The position numbers and the translations under genes are program-made. Shown here piece after piece: positions 19,388-28,784 of a stretch of DNA of 64,000 nt. The notes below the pieces were generated by a model. It made no database searches, was not told the origin of the DNA, and saw only the letters and a list, made by a program, of their open reading frames with translations. The DNA is from Polymorphobacter_B sp038225475 (GTDB lineage Bacteria; Pseudomonadota; Alphaproteobacteria; Sphingomonadales; Sphingomonadaceae), in the NCBI GenBank assembly GCA_038225475.1, contig JBBRRA010000003.1, positions 62,001 to 126,000 on the forward strand. The letters run 5' to 3'. How positions within the stretch are numbered: position 1 is the stretch's first letter; every line of letters starts with the position of its first letter.

Positions 19388-21411
19388 GTCGGCGGCGTTT
19401 CGGGCGGCGGGTCGAGGCGGCGGCGCGCTTCGCTCAACCGCCGCGCAGCCGCCGCCGCGCGGTCGAGATCGAGGCTGCCGTCGGTGGCCCCCTGCACGAC
19501 ATCGCCGACCGCATCGACGGCATCGCGCACCGCCGGACCGGCAATCGCGTTGAGCACATCGCCGAGCCCGCGCGCCGGCGGCGGCGCGCGCAGCAGCCCT
19601 TCGCGGGTCAGCGCGCCGACCATGAAGCGGTGCCACAGCCGCGCCGGGACGCTGCCGCCGACCACGCCGCGCATCGGCGCATTGTCGTCATTGCCGACCC
19701 AGACGCCAACCACGAGATCGCCCGCAAACCCCACGAACAGCGCGTCGCGGTGCTCCTGGGTGGTGCCGGTCTTGCCATAGGTTGCAATCGGCAGCCGCGC
19801 GGCGGTGCCGGTGCCGTTCCGCACCGCCGACGCCAGCAGGGCGAGCATCGGGCCGCGCGACGGCCATGGCCGCACCGCGCTGACCGTCCGCGCCAAGTCG
19901 GCAACGAGGCTCGACCGGTGTTCGGCGAGCCCCGTCGCGCGCACCGGATAGCGCCCGGCGCTCAGCGCGGCATAGGCCTGCGTCAGCTCGATCAAACTGA
20001 CCCCCGACGTGCCGAGCGCGATCGTCGGATTGTCGTCGAGCGGCGCGGTAATGCCGAGCTTGCGGGCCTCGCCGATTACCGCCTTGGTCCCGACCTGCTG
20101 CGTCAGCCGCGCGGCAGCGACATTGCTCGATGCGGCGAACGCGGTGATCAGCGGCACCGCACCGCGGTAGCGCCCCTCGTCGTTCTTGGGCGACCAGCTG
20201 CCGATCGTCACCGGACGGTCCTGCACGATGCTGTCGGGCATCGCGCCCGCGTCGAGCGCGGCGAGATAGACGAACAGCTTGAACGCCGATCCGGGCTGGC
20301 GCAGGCCCTGCGTCGCGCGGTTGAACGGTGTCGCTGTGTAACCGGTACCGCCGACCATCGCGACCACGCGCCCGTCGGGGCGCATCGCCACCAGTGCCGC
20401 CTGATGCACGCCCGCACCCTGCGCGCTGCGCAGCGCCTCGGTGACGGCACGTTCGGCATCGCGCTGCAGCGCGCGGTCGAGCGTGGTGTGGATCACCGTG
20501 TCGCCGTAGCGCGGGGCATCGCCGGGTTCGGCCGCCGCGCGCGCCTCGGGCAGCACCCAGTCGGCGAAATACGATCCCGTCGGCAGCACGCTGCGCCCCG
20601 GGCGATAGCGCGCCGGGGCGGCGGCGTCGGCGCGCTCGCGGCTGATCGCGTGCGTTTCGACCATCGCGTCGAGCACAAGATCTGCGCGGTCGCGCGCGTC
20701 GCTCAGATGGCGGCTCGGCGCGAGCCGCGACGGTGCCTGCACCAGCCCGGCGAGCAGCGCCGCCTCGCCGAGCGTCAGCGCGCGCGGCTCCTTGTCAAAA
20801 TAGGTGCGCGCGGCGGCGCGCAGGCCGTACGCGCCGTCGCCGTAATAGACGCTCGACAGATAGCGCGACAGGATCTCGTCTTTCGACAGCCGCGCTTCGA
20901 GCCAGAAGGCGATGATAACCTCCTGCAACTTGCGCTTGAGCGTGCGGTCACCCGTCAGGAAGCTGGTTTTGGCGAGCTGCTGCGTCAGCGTCGAGCCGCC
21001 CTGCTTGGGGCCGGAACCGCGCAGGTTCGACCATAGCGCGCGCGCGATGCCGCGCGGATCGACACCCCAGTGCGCATAAAACCGCCGGTCCTCGATCGCG
21101 ATCAGCGCGGCGGGAACATACGGCGGCAGCTCGGCGATGGTGACCGGGGCCTCCTTATAGTCGCCGCGCCGCGCAAACGGCCGCCCATCGGCGGCGAGCA
21201 GCACGAGGCTCGGCTCGCGCCGCGATTCGAGCGCGCGGCCCAGCGGCGCGGTAATCAGCAGCCAGCCGAGGGTGACGACGAACAGCAGCGTCAAGCCAAT
21301 CGACAGCCCGCGCCAATGCCGCCGGACAAAGCCGCGCTGACGCTGGCGCTGCTCCGGCGACGGCGGGATCAGCAGGTCGTCGCGTGCGCTGGTTCGGGTC
21401 GCCGACCACAT
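19384..21411 (-). CDS. Class A penicillin-binding protein (bifunctional transglycosylase/transpeptidase)
   Basis: The 675-residue protein is an inner-membrane peptidoglycan synthase. A short cytoplasmic part and one membrane segment (38-56) precede a GT51 transglycosylase domain with catalytic glutamate E108 (IAIEDRRFY) and GGSTLTQQLAK at 138-148. The transpeptidase domain has SxxK at 375-378 (GSAFK), SSN at 428-430 and KTGT at 547-550. It polymerises lipid II and crosslinks the strands. It is shorter than E. coli PBP1a or PBP1b and lacks their regulatory domains. The gene is 84 bases downstream of prfC on the same strand. Confidence 0.94.
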   Translation of the reverse strand: MWSATRTSARDDLLIPPSPEQRQRQRGFVRRHWRGLSIGLTLLFVVTLGWLLITAPLGRALESRREPSLVLLAADGRPFARRGDYKEAPVTIAELPPYVPAALIAIEDRRFYAHWGVDPRGIARALWSNLRGSGPKQGGSTLTQQLAKTSFLTGDRTLKRKLQEVIIAFWLEARLSKDEILSRYLSSVYYGDGAYGLRAAARTYFDKEPRALTLGEAALLAGLVQAPSRLAPSRHLSDARDRADLVLDAMVETHAISRERADAAAPARYRPGRSVLPTGSYFADWVLPEARAAAEPGDAPRYGDTVIHTTLDRALQRDAERAVTEALRSAQGAGVHQAALVAMRPDGRVVAMVGGTGYTATPFNRATQGLRQPGSAFKLFVYLAALDAGAMPDSIVQDRPVTIGSWSPKNDEGRYRGAVPLITAFAASSNVAAARLTQQVGTKAVIGEARKLGITAPLDDNPTIALGTSGVSLIELTQAYAALSAGRYPVRATGLAEHRSSLVADLARTVSAVRPWPSRGPMLALLASAVRNGTGTAARLPIATYGKTGTTQEHRDALFVGFAGDLVVGVWVGNDDNAPMRGVVGGSVPARLWHRFMVGALTREGLLRAPPPARGLGDVLNAIAGPAVRDAVDAVGDVVQGATDGSLDLDRAAAAARRLSEARRRLDPPPETPPT

Positions 21412-21495
21412 GGGATACGCCTTACTGCTGCAGACCGCCGTTTTATAATACTAATACACCCTCACGCCCCGACGCAACCGTTCGGCTGCCCGCGT

Positions 21496-23070
<1,575 letters not shown>

Positions 23071-23141
23071 GCGCGCTCAATAGCGATCAAGCGAGGCGAA
23101 CGCCACTTCCCAGCGAGTCTGCGTTTTGATACACTGTAACA

Positions 23142-24122
23142 ATGCGGATTCAGTCACTGAGTCAAATACTTGCTGCAGCATTAACGCTGAGCGCACCGGC
23201 GACCGCCTCGAGCCTGTATTCGCACCCGAAATATGCCGCGATCCTGCTCGATGCCGCCAGCGGCGAGGTGCTGTACACGCGGCAGGCCGATGCGCCGCGC
23301 TATCCGGCGTCGATTACCAAGGTGCTGACGCTGTATATCGCTTTCGAAGCGATCGCGAAGGGCACGCTCAGCCTCGACACGCCGATTTTCATCTCGAAAT
23401 TCGCCGCCGCGCAGCATCCGTCGAAGCTGGGGCTGCGCGCCGGGTCGCAGATCCGCGTTGCCGATGCGATCAACGTCATCGCGACGCGGTCGGCAAACGA
23501 CATTGCGGTGGCGCTCGCCGAACATATCAGCGGCAGCGAGGCAGCGTTTGCCGAACGCATGACATCGACCGCGCACCGGCTCGGCATGGCGTCGAGCACG
23601 TTCGTCAACGCGACCGGGCTGCCGGCGGCGCGTCAACTGACCACCGCGCGCGATATTGCAACGCTGTCGCGCGCGCTGGTCCGCGATTATCCCAAATTCT
23701 ACCCGGTGTTTGCGCAGGTTGCGGTCGACTATGAGGGGCAGGAGATCACCAACCACAATCATCTGCTGTCGACGCTGCCCGGCGTCGACGGGATCAAGAC
23801 CGGCTTTACCAACGCCGCCGGCTTCACGCTGGCCGCCAGCGCGGCGCACGACGGCGTGCGGCTGATCGCGGTGGTGCTCGGCAGCCCGACGCGGCAGGCG
23901 CGCGACGACAACGTCACGACGCTGCTCGACACCGGCTTCGAAGTGCTGACCGAGCGCAGCCGCGGCGAGCGCGTAACGGTGGCGCAAACGCTCGCCGAGC
24001 CCGAGGATTTGTCCGACGGGGTGTTGCAGACGCTTGTGGAAACCGGGGTCGGCGACGACAGCAAGCTGGCGCTGCTCAAGCCGCCGCCGCTGTCTGCGGT
24101 TCCCGCCAAGCGCAATTGGTGA
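23142..24122 (+). CDS. D-alanyl-D-alanine carboxypeptidase (PBP5/6 type, S11 family)
   Basis: The 326-residue protein trims the terminal D-alanine from peptidoglycan pentapeptides. A signal peptide covers about the first 22 residues. The active-site motifs are SITK at 57-60, SAN at 117-119 and KTG at 219-221, all correctly spaced for family S11. It lacks much of the C-terminal amphipathic anchor domain of E. coli PBP5, so it may be soluble in the periplasm. Its last codons overlap the GTG of the RidA gene as GTGA. Confidence 0.93.
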   Translation: MRIQSLSQILAAALTLSAPATASSLYSHPKYAAILLDAASGEVLYTRQADAPRYPASITKVLTLYIAFEAIAKGTLSLDTPIFISKFAAAQHPSKLGLRAGSQIRVADAINVIATRSANDIAVALAEHISGSEAAFAERMTSTAHRLGMASSTFVNATGLPAARQLTTARDIATLSRALVRDYPKFYPVFAQVAVDYEGQEITNHNHLLSTLPGVDGIKTGFTNAAGFTLAASAAHDGVRLIAVVLGSPTRQARDDNVTTLLDTGFEVLTERSRGERVTVAQTLAEPEDLSDGVLQTLVETGVGDDSKLALLKPPPLSAVPAKRNW

Positions 24123-24505
24123 GCCGCCGCTGGATCAGTTCGGGGTCGAGTTTTGAAACCGCGATCGGCTATGCGCGCGCGGTGGTCGACGGCGACTGGG
24201 TGTTCGTATCGGGGACGACGGGGTTCGACTATGCGACGATGACGCTGCCCGACGGCGTCGAGGCGCAGTGCCGCCAGGCGTTGCTCAACCTTGGCGCGGC
24301 GCTTGCGGACGCCGATGCGCGCTTCGACGATGTCGTGCGGGTCCGCTATATTTTTCGCGACGCCGCCGATTTCGAACCGTGCTGGCCGCAGCTGCGCGCG
24401 GCGTTCGGCGCAGCGCGCCCGGCGGCGACGATGATCGTCGCCGGACTGGCCGATCCCGCGATGCGCGTCGAAATCGAGCTTACGGCACGAACCGGTAGAC
24501 TTTGA
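24119..24505 (+). CDS. RidA family protein
   Basis: The 128-residue protein belongs to the RidA/YjgF superfamily, whose archetype hydrolyses reactive enamine/imine intermediates such as 2-aminoacrylate. The sequence has YARAVVDGDWVFVSGTTG, VRYIFRDAADFEP and ARPAATMIVAGLADPAMRVEIEL, matching the trimeric fold. The usual catalytic arginine position near the end reads MRVEIELTA, consistent with an active or at least ligand-binding member. I start it at GTG 24119 because it overlaps the preceding stop; TTG 24116 is a near alternative. The gene overlaps the convergent membrane-protein gene by 26 bases. Confidence 0.85.
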   Translation: MSRRWISSGSSFETAIGYARAVVDGDWVFVSGTTGFDYATMTLPDGVEAQCRQALLNLGAALADADARFDDVVRVRYIFRDAADFEPCWPQLRAAFGAARPAATMIVAGLADPAMRVEIELTARTGRL

Positions 24506-26285
24506 AACGCGGGTTCGCGGCGACCGCAACCGGCTGCAACCACGCGAACTGCTGCCCCTGCTGCAACTGTGCGATCAGCCCGTGCGGAGCCTGCTTGGCG
24601 AGCACTTCGCCCTCGCCGCCGCCGATGCAATGCGCGACGTAGCGTACGTGCTGCGCCTGCAGGTTCGCGCGCGCCACTGCTGGTGCTGCCATCCACGTGT
24701 CGAACGCGAAGATATTGCCGCGAAAGCCGCGGTGTACCCCCGACGAGATCACGCTGTGCGGCGTCCAGACCAGCAGCGCCCCCGACAGGTTGATCTGCGC
24801 AAGCATCAGCCCCGGCGGCAGCTGGCGCAATTCGGCGAAATCGGCACGCAGCGAGCAATCGCCGTCGGCGACCGGCACGGTCTTGCTGGGTTTTTGCGGG
24901 ACGAGCGAATCGGCGAGCAGCAGTGCACCGATCGCGATCGTCGCGCCGGTCGCCGCCAGCACCGACCGCCGCAGGCTGAACGTCACCAGCGCGGCCGCCA
25001 CCGGCAGCACGACGGCGGCGGCGATCGCGGTGCCGCGGAAATGCCAGCCGCTTAGCGCCAGCGCGAGCACGGCCAGCGCGGTCATCAGCGCATAATGGTC
25101 GCGCGCCGCTCCGGCCGAACGGCGCAGCAGCACGATCGCCGCGGGCACCATCGCCACGGCAAACGCCATTCGCGCCACCGCGCTGGCCGGCGACGACGCC
25201 CAGTCCTTCACCACCGTGCGCGTCTCGCCGATGTTCGCCAGCCACAACCGTGTCAGCATCGGGCCGATCATCGCATAGGGGTTGGCGATCACCTCGGGGA
25301 AGACGATCAGCAGCAGCGCCGTGCCGACAGCGGCGATGCCGACCACCAGCGCCCAGCGGAACCGCGCTGGGCGCGCCGCCGGGGTCAGCGCGGCGGCCAG
25401 CGCCAGCGCACCGCCGAGCAGGATTGCGGCGCTGACATGCCCGCGCCCGATCGCATCCGATTTCGCCATCGGCCAGTCGGCATAGGGCACGGTCGCGGCA
25501 AACACCGCCGGGACCAGTACCGCGAGCCCGCCGAAAAAGCCCAGCGTCGCTGCACGGACGCTATCGCCGCGGACCGCCCAGCGCATCGCCGTCCACGCCG
25601 CGATGATCGCCAGATAGGGCGCAGTCTCGAGGCTGACGGTCAGCGACAGCGCCGCCGCCAGCGCAGCGAGCACACCGGCGCGGCGGCTGGTATAGCCCGT
25701 CATCGCGGCGATCGCTGCCAGCACCAGCACGATCTGCAGCCCGTGGTGGTCGATCCGCCCGGGGATAAACTCCCACTGATATTTGACCGCATACAGCGCG
25801 ATCAGCGCGGCGGGAAACCGCGCCTTTGGCCCGGCGAGCGCGTCGGCGATGCGTGCGATCAGCAGCATCGTGACGACCAGCAGCGCGAGCGGCACCAGCG
25901 TGACGGCGATCTGTTCGGCAAGCGCGGTGCCGGTAATCGGTGTCAGCAGCGCGATGACGCTGCCGGTTGGCAGGTCCGAAATCCGCGACCAGTGCGTGTG
26001 GAGCCCGGGCGGCAGGTCGGCGCGATATTGCGTCACGTCGAACCACCGCTGGCCGCGCAGCCAATCGCGAATTTGCGCCAGCCGCATGTAGTTGTCGGGA
26101 TCGTCGAGATCGAACGCCCACGCCGCCTTGCCGTAATGCGCGAGCAACCCCGCCGCCTTGCAGACCGCCAGCGTCAGCACCATCGACCAGCTGCCCGCGG
26201 TCAACCACTGGACGATGCGGGTGCGCAGCGGCACGCCGTCGACGTCGGGCACGAGTTCGGGGTCGAGCGATTGCAGTCCCTGCAT
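24480..26285 (-). CDS. Multi-pass membrane protein resembling GT-C glycosyltransferases
   Basis: The 601-residue protein has about 11-13 membrane segments and a soluble C-terminal region of roughly 130 residues. After the first membrane helix, a loop reads FDLDDPDNYMRLAQIRDWL (59-76), then WFDVTQYRADLPPGLHTHW. Acidic residues after helix 1 followed by a D..P.G...W pattern resemble STT3-like GT-C enzymes that use polyprenyl-phosphate sugars. I therefore suggest a membrane glycosyltransferase, with moderate certainty and no substrate. It is encoded alone, divergent from the DUF1289 gene. Confidence 0.6.
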   Translation of the reverse strand: MQGLQSLDPELVPDVDGVPLRTRIVQWLTAGSWSMVLTLAVCKAAGLLAHYGKAAWAFDLDDPDNYMRLAQIRDWLRGQRWFDVTQYRADLPPGLHTHWSRISDLPTGSVIALLTPITGTALAEQIAVTLVPLALLVVTMLLIARIADALAGPKARFPAALIALYAVKYQWEFIPGRIDHHGLQIVLVLAAIAAMTGYTSRRAGVLAALAAALSLTVSLETAPYLAIIAAWTAMRWAVRGDSVRAATLGFFGGLAVLVPAVFAATVPYADWPMAKSDAIGRGHVSAAILLGGALALAAALTPAARPARFRWALVVGIAAVGTALLLIVFPEVIANPYAMIGPMLTRLWLANIGETRTVVKDWASSPASAVARMAFAVAMVPAAIVLLRRSAGAARDHYALMTALAVLALALSGWHFRGTAIAAAVVLPVAAALVTFSLRRSVLAATGATIAIGALLLADSLVPQKPSKTVPVADGDCSLRADFAELRQLPPGLMLAQINLSGALLVWTPHSVISSGVHRGFRGNIFAFDTWMAAPAVARANLQAQHVRYVAHCIGGGEGEVLAKQAPHGLIAQLQQGQQFAWLQPVAVAANPRFKVYRFVP

Positions 26286-26395
26286 AGATGTCCCGGCCGC
26301 CCCGCTTCCCCGTTCGCCTTGTCCATAGCTGCCACCGCGCGCGCGCGCAAAGCCTGTCGTGGCGCAACCGCGCGCCGCATGGCATAGGGTCGCGC

Positions 26396-26590
26396 ATGGC
26401 CGTCCGTTCGCCCTGTATCAACGTCTGTGCAATCGACCGCCGCACCGGCTGGTGCGAGGGCTGTGGCCGCACGATCGACGAAATCATGCACTGGCCGCGC
26501 GCGACCGAAGCCGAGCAGGCGTTGCTGGTCGAACAGCTGCCGGCGCGACTCGCGGCCCGTCGGCGGCCGTGGTGGCGACGGCGGCAATGA
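26396..26590 (+). CDS. DUF1289 domain protein
   Basis: This 64-residue protein is a DUF1289 member, defined by four cysteines: C7, C11, C20 and C23 here (SPCINVC, GWCEGCGR). The arrangement suggests a small metal or Fe-S site; the function is unknown. The C-terminus is arginine-rich. Start ATG 26396 places the Cys motif at the usual distance from the N-terminus. The stop overlaps the start of the RMD1 gene as ATGA, so the two are likely made together. Confidence 0.88.
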   Translation: MAVRSPCINVCAIDRRTGWCEGCGRTIDEIMHWPRATEAEQALLVEQLPARLAARRRPWWRRRQ

Positions 26591-27432
26591 CCGATCCGCG
26601 CGCCCCCGGAGCGCCGCGCGCGGCGACGATCGGTGCGCGCGAAGTGCTGGCGTTCGACCTGCCCGGCCAGATGGCCCCGGGGCGCGTGCGCGCGCTGCTG
26701 GTCGGCGCGCGCATCAACACGCGCACGCTCGACGGCTTCATCGAGGCCGAAGCGTTGAACCCGAGCGGCAGCGGCGCGGCGTTCGTGTTCCGCTACGGCG
26801 TCGTCGTGCTGTTCGGCGTCGATGCGCCGGGCGAGCGCGCGTTTCTGGCGCGGATCGCGGCGACCATCGTCGACCCGCGCGAACCGCCCGATGTCGAAAC
26901 CGCAACGATCGAGCTTGCACCCGGTGCCGACGAGCAGGTCGACGCGCACGGGCATATCCGGCTGCGGGAACTGACGCCCGAGCGGCTGTTGCTGACCGCG
27001 ACGGTACTAGCGCGCAGCGTCGTGCTGGGGCGCGACGAAACGCGGATCGCCAGCGTGTTCGACCGCATCGAACCGCTGGTCAACGCGCTGCAGCGCGACG
27101 GCCGCGTCGGCTATCCGATCAAGCGCGTCATGCAGCAGATCGGCGAGGTGCTCGCCGCGCGGCACCGCATGGTCGGTCGCGCGCAGATCAGCGAAAAGCC
27201 CGAGGTGCTGTGGGACCACCCCGAACTCGACCGGCTCTATGGGCGGCTCGAGGCCGAATATGAGCTCGGCGACCGCGCGCGCGTCATCGAACATAAGCTC
27301 GAGGTGATCGGCGATGCCGCCGACGTCATGCTCGAGCTGATCCAGGACCGGCGCTCGGTCCGGCTCGAGCTGGTTATCATCGCGCTGATCTTAGGCGAGA
27401 TTGCCTTTGGGGCGATCGAGAAGTGGCTGTGA
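26587..27432 (+). CDS. RMD1/YagE family protein (DUF155)
   Basis: The 281-residue protein belongs to the RMD1/DUF155 family, whose yeast and human members (Rmd1, RMND1) are mitochondrial inner-membrane proteins linked to translation or organelle organisation. The family pattern is seen in FRYGVVVLFGV, TATVLARSVVLGRDE and EVLWDHPELDRLYGRLEAEYEL. A single C-terminal membrane helix (LVIIALILGEIAFGAI) is preceded by a coiled, charged region, as expected. The bacterial function is not known. It is translationally coupled to the DUF1289 gene. Confidence 0.88.
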   Translation: MTDPRAPGAPRAATIGAREVLAFDLPGQMAPGRVRALLVGARINTRTLDGFIEAEALNPSGSGAAFVFRYGVVVLFGVDAPGERAFLARIAATIVDPREPPDVETATIELAPGADEQVDAHGHIRLRELTPERLLLTATVLARSVVLGRDETRIASVFDRIEPLVNALQRDGRVGYPIKRVMQQIGEVLAARHRMVGRAQISEKPEVLWDHPELDRLYGRLEAEYELGDRARVIEHKLEVIGDAADVMLELIQDRRSVRLELVIIALILGEIAFGAIEKWL

Positions 27433-27462
27433 CCGGTTGACAGCGTCGCGCGCGATGCGTTG

Positions 27463-28266
27463 ATGCGCCGCATGTTAGACCTTCGCCCGACGCATAATCC
27501 GCACCGTTTCACGCTCGCCGTCACGCCGGGCGTGGCGGTCGGCCCGCCCGAGGCGATGTTCCTGTTCGGCGGCGCGGGGCTGGCGGCGGCGGTCGCCGCG
27601 CTCGAGGCGGCGACGGGGCGTCCGGCGGTGTGGGCAACGGCGCAATATCTGTCATATGCGCGGCCGCCGTCGATCCTCGATCTCGACGTGATCGTGCCGG
27701 TTTCGGGCAAACATACCACGCAGGCGCGCGTCGTCGGCCATGTCGGTGAGACCGAGATCCTGACGGTCAACGCCGCGCTCGGCAGCCGTCCGATGCCCGA
27801 TGCGATGCAATGGGCGACGATGCCCGAGGTGCCGCGTCCCGAGGATTGCGCGGTGATGGAATATGGCTGGCGGCGGTCGGCCGACGACATCAACGGCCGG
27901 TTCGAACAGCGCGTCGCCAAGGGGCGGTATGGCACGGCGCGGCGCGACGGCGGCCCCAGCGCCGATGGCCATTCGGCGCTTTGGGTGCGCGCGATCGATC
28001 CCGATGTCGTCATCGACCGCGTCGCGCTGGCGCTGATCGCCGATTTCCTGCCGTCGGGCGTCGGCAATGCAATGGGGCAGGAGGCGGGCGGCAACAGCCT
28101 CGACAACACCATCCGCTATTGCCGCCAGGTCCCGACGCGCTGGGTGTTGTGCGATATCCACATCGAGGCAATTGCCGGTGGCTTCGGCCATGGGCGGATG
28201 CGGTTGTTTGCCGAAGACGGCACGTTGCTTGCCACCGCGAGCCAGTCGGTGATCATCCGGGCATAA
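27463..28266 (+). CDS. Acyl-CoA thioesterase family protein (double hot-dog)
   Basis: The 267-residue protein resembles TesB-like thioesterases with two hot-dog folds: first half MFLFGGAGLAAAVAALEAATG and TAQYLSYARPPSILDLDV, second half DRVALALIADFLPSGVGNAMG and WVLCDIHIEAIAGGFGHG. It should hydrolyse an acyl-CoA, possibly of medium or long chain. ATG 27463 lacks a clear Shine-Dalgarno site; ATG 27472 three codons later is an alternative. It follows the RMD1 gene after 30 bases. Confidence 0.8.
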   Translation: MRRMLDLRPTHNPHRFTLAVTPGVAVGPPEAMFLFGGAGLAAAVAALEAATGRPAVWATAQYLSYARPPSILDLDVIVPVSGKHTTQARVVGHVGETEILTVNAALGSRPMPDAMQWATMPEVPRPEDCAVMEYGWRRSADDINGRFEQRVAKGRYGTARRDGGPSADGHSALWVRAIDPDVVIDRVALALIADFLPSGVGNAMGQEAGGNSLDNTIRYCRQVPTRWVLCDIHIEAIAGGFGHGRMRLFAEDGTLLATASQSVIIRA

Positions 28267-28291
28267 CCCCGCCAGGCGCTGCCCGGCGGGG
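28267..28291. terminator. Hairpin between convergent thioesterase and SWIB genes
   Basis: CCCCGCC (28267-28273) pairs with GGCGGGG (28285-28291) directly after the thioesterase stop and ten bases from the SWIB stop. It probably serves both convergent genes. No T tract follows. Confidence 0.55.
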
Positions 28292-28300
28292 GCATGATGC

Positions 28301-28627
28301 TTACTTGAGGTGCATCGCCAGATACTTGTTCATCTCGAACATCGTGCACTTGTCGCGACCGAACACCTTCGCCAGCTTGGCATCGGCAAGGATTTCGCGC
28401 TTGTCGGCGGGGTTCTGCAAATTGTGCGCGCGGATATAGTCCCACACCTTGCTGACGACCTGGCCGCGCGAAAGCATGTCCTTGCCGACGATTTCGGCGA
28501 GCTCGGGCGACGGCGTCAACGGCTTTTGCAGCGCGTTCGGAGCAGCGCCCGCTGCCTTGGGCTTGGCCGGCGCCTTGGGTTTTGCCGGTGCCTTGGTCTT
28601 TGCGGCGGCCTTGGGTGGTGTTGCCAT
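28301..28627 (-). CDS. SWIB/MDM2 domain protein with histone H1-like tail
   Basis: The 108-residue protein has two parts. Residues 1-30 are almost only Lys, Ala and Pro in the repeat KAPAKPK, like histone H1 tails and likely to bind nucleic acid without sequence preference. Residues 36-108 form a SWIB domain (LAEIVGKDMLSRGQVVSKVWDY, then LQNPADKREILAD, then FGRDKCTMFEMNKYLAMHL). In eukaryotes SWIB domains sit in chromatin remodelling complexes; bacterial members such as those in chlamydiae and alphaproteobacteria are poorly understood. GGGGAG precedes the ATG. A nucleoid role is plausible but unproven. Confidence 0.9.
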   Translation of the reverse strand: MATPPKAAAKTKAPAKPKAPAKPKAAGAAPNALQKPLTPSPELAEIVGKDMLSRGQVVSKVWDYIRAHNLQNPADKREILADAKLAKVFGRDKCTMFEMNKYLAMHLK

Positions 28628-28784
28628 TCAAAAATCTCCCCTGCGCTGATAATAGCGTATCGACCGGTTCAGTCCGGTAAAGGCCGATGACATACCCATA
28701 ACTGATTCGTGCCGTCACGCAATTGCCGCGAAACATCCCCGATCGCGCGAGCGTCACGGCCTGACGCTTGCTGCCCGGTGTGGC

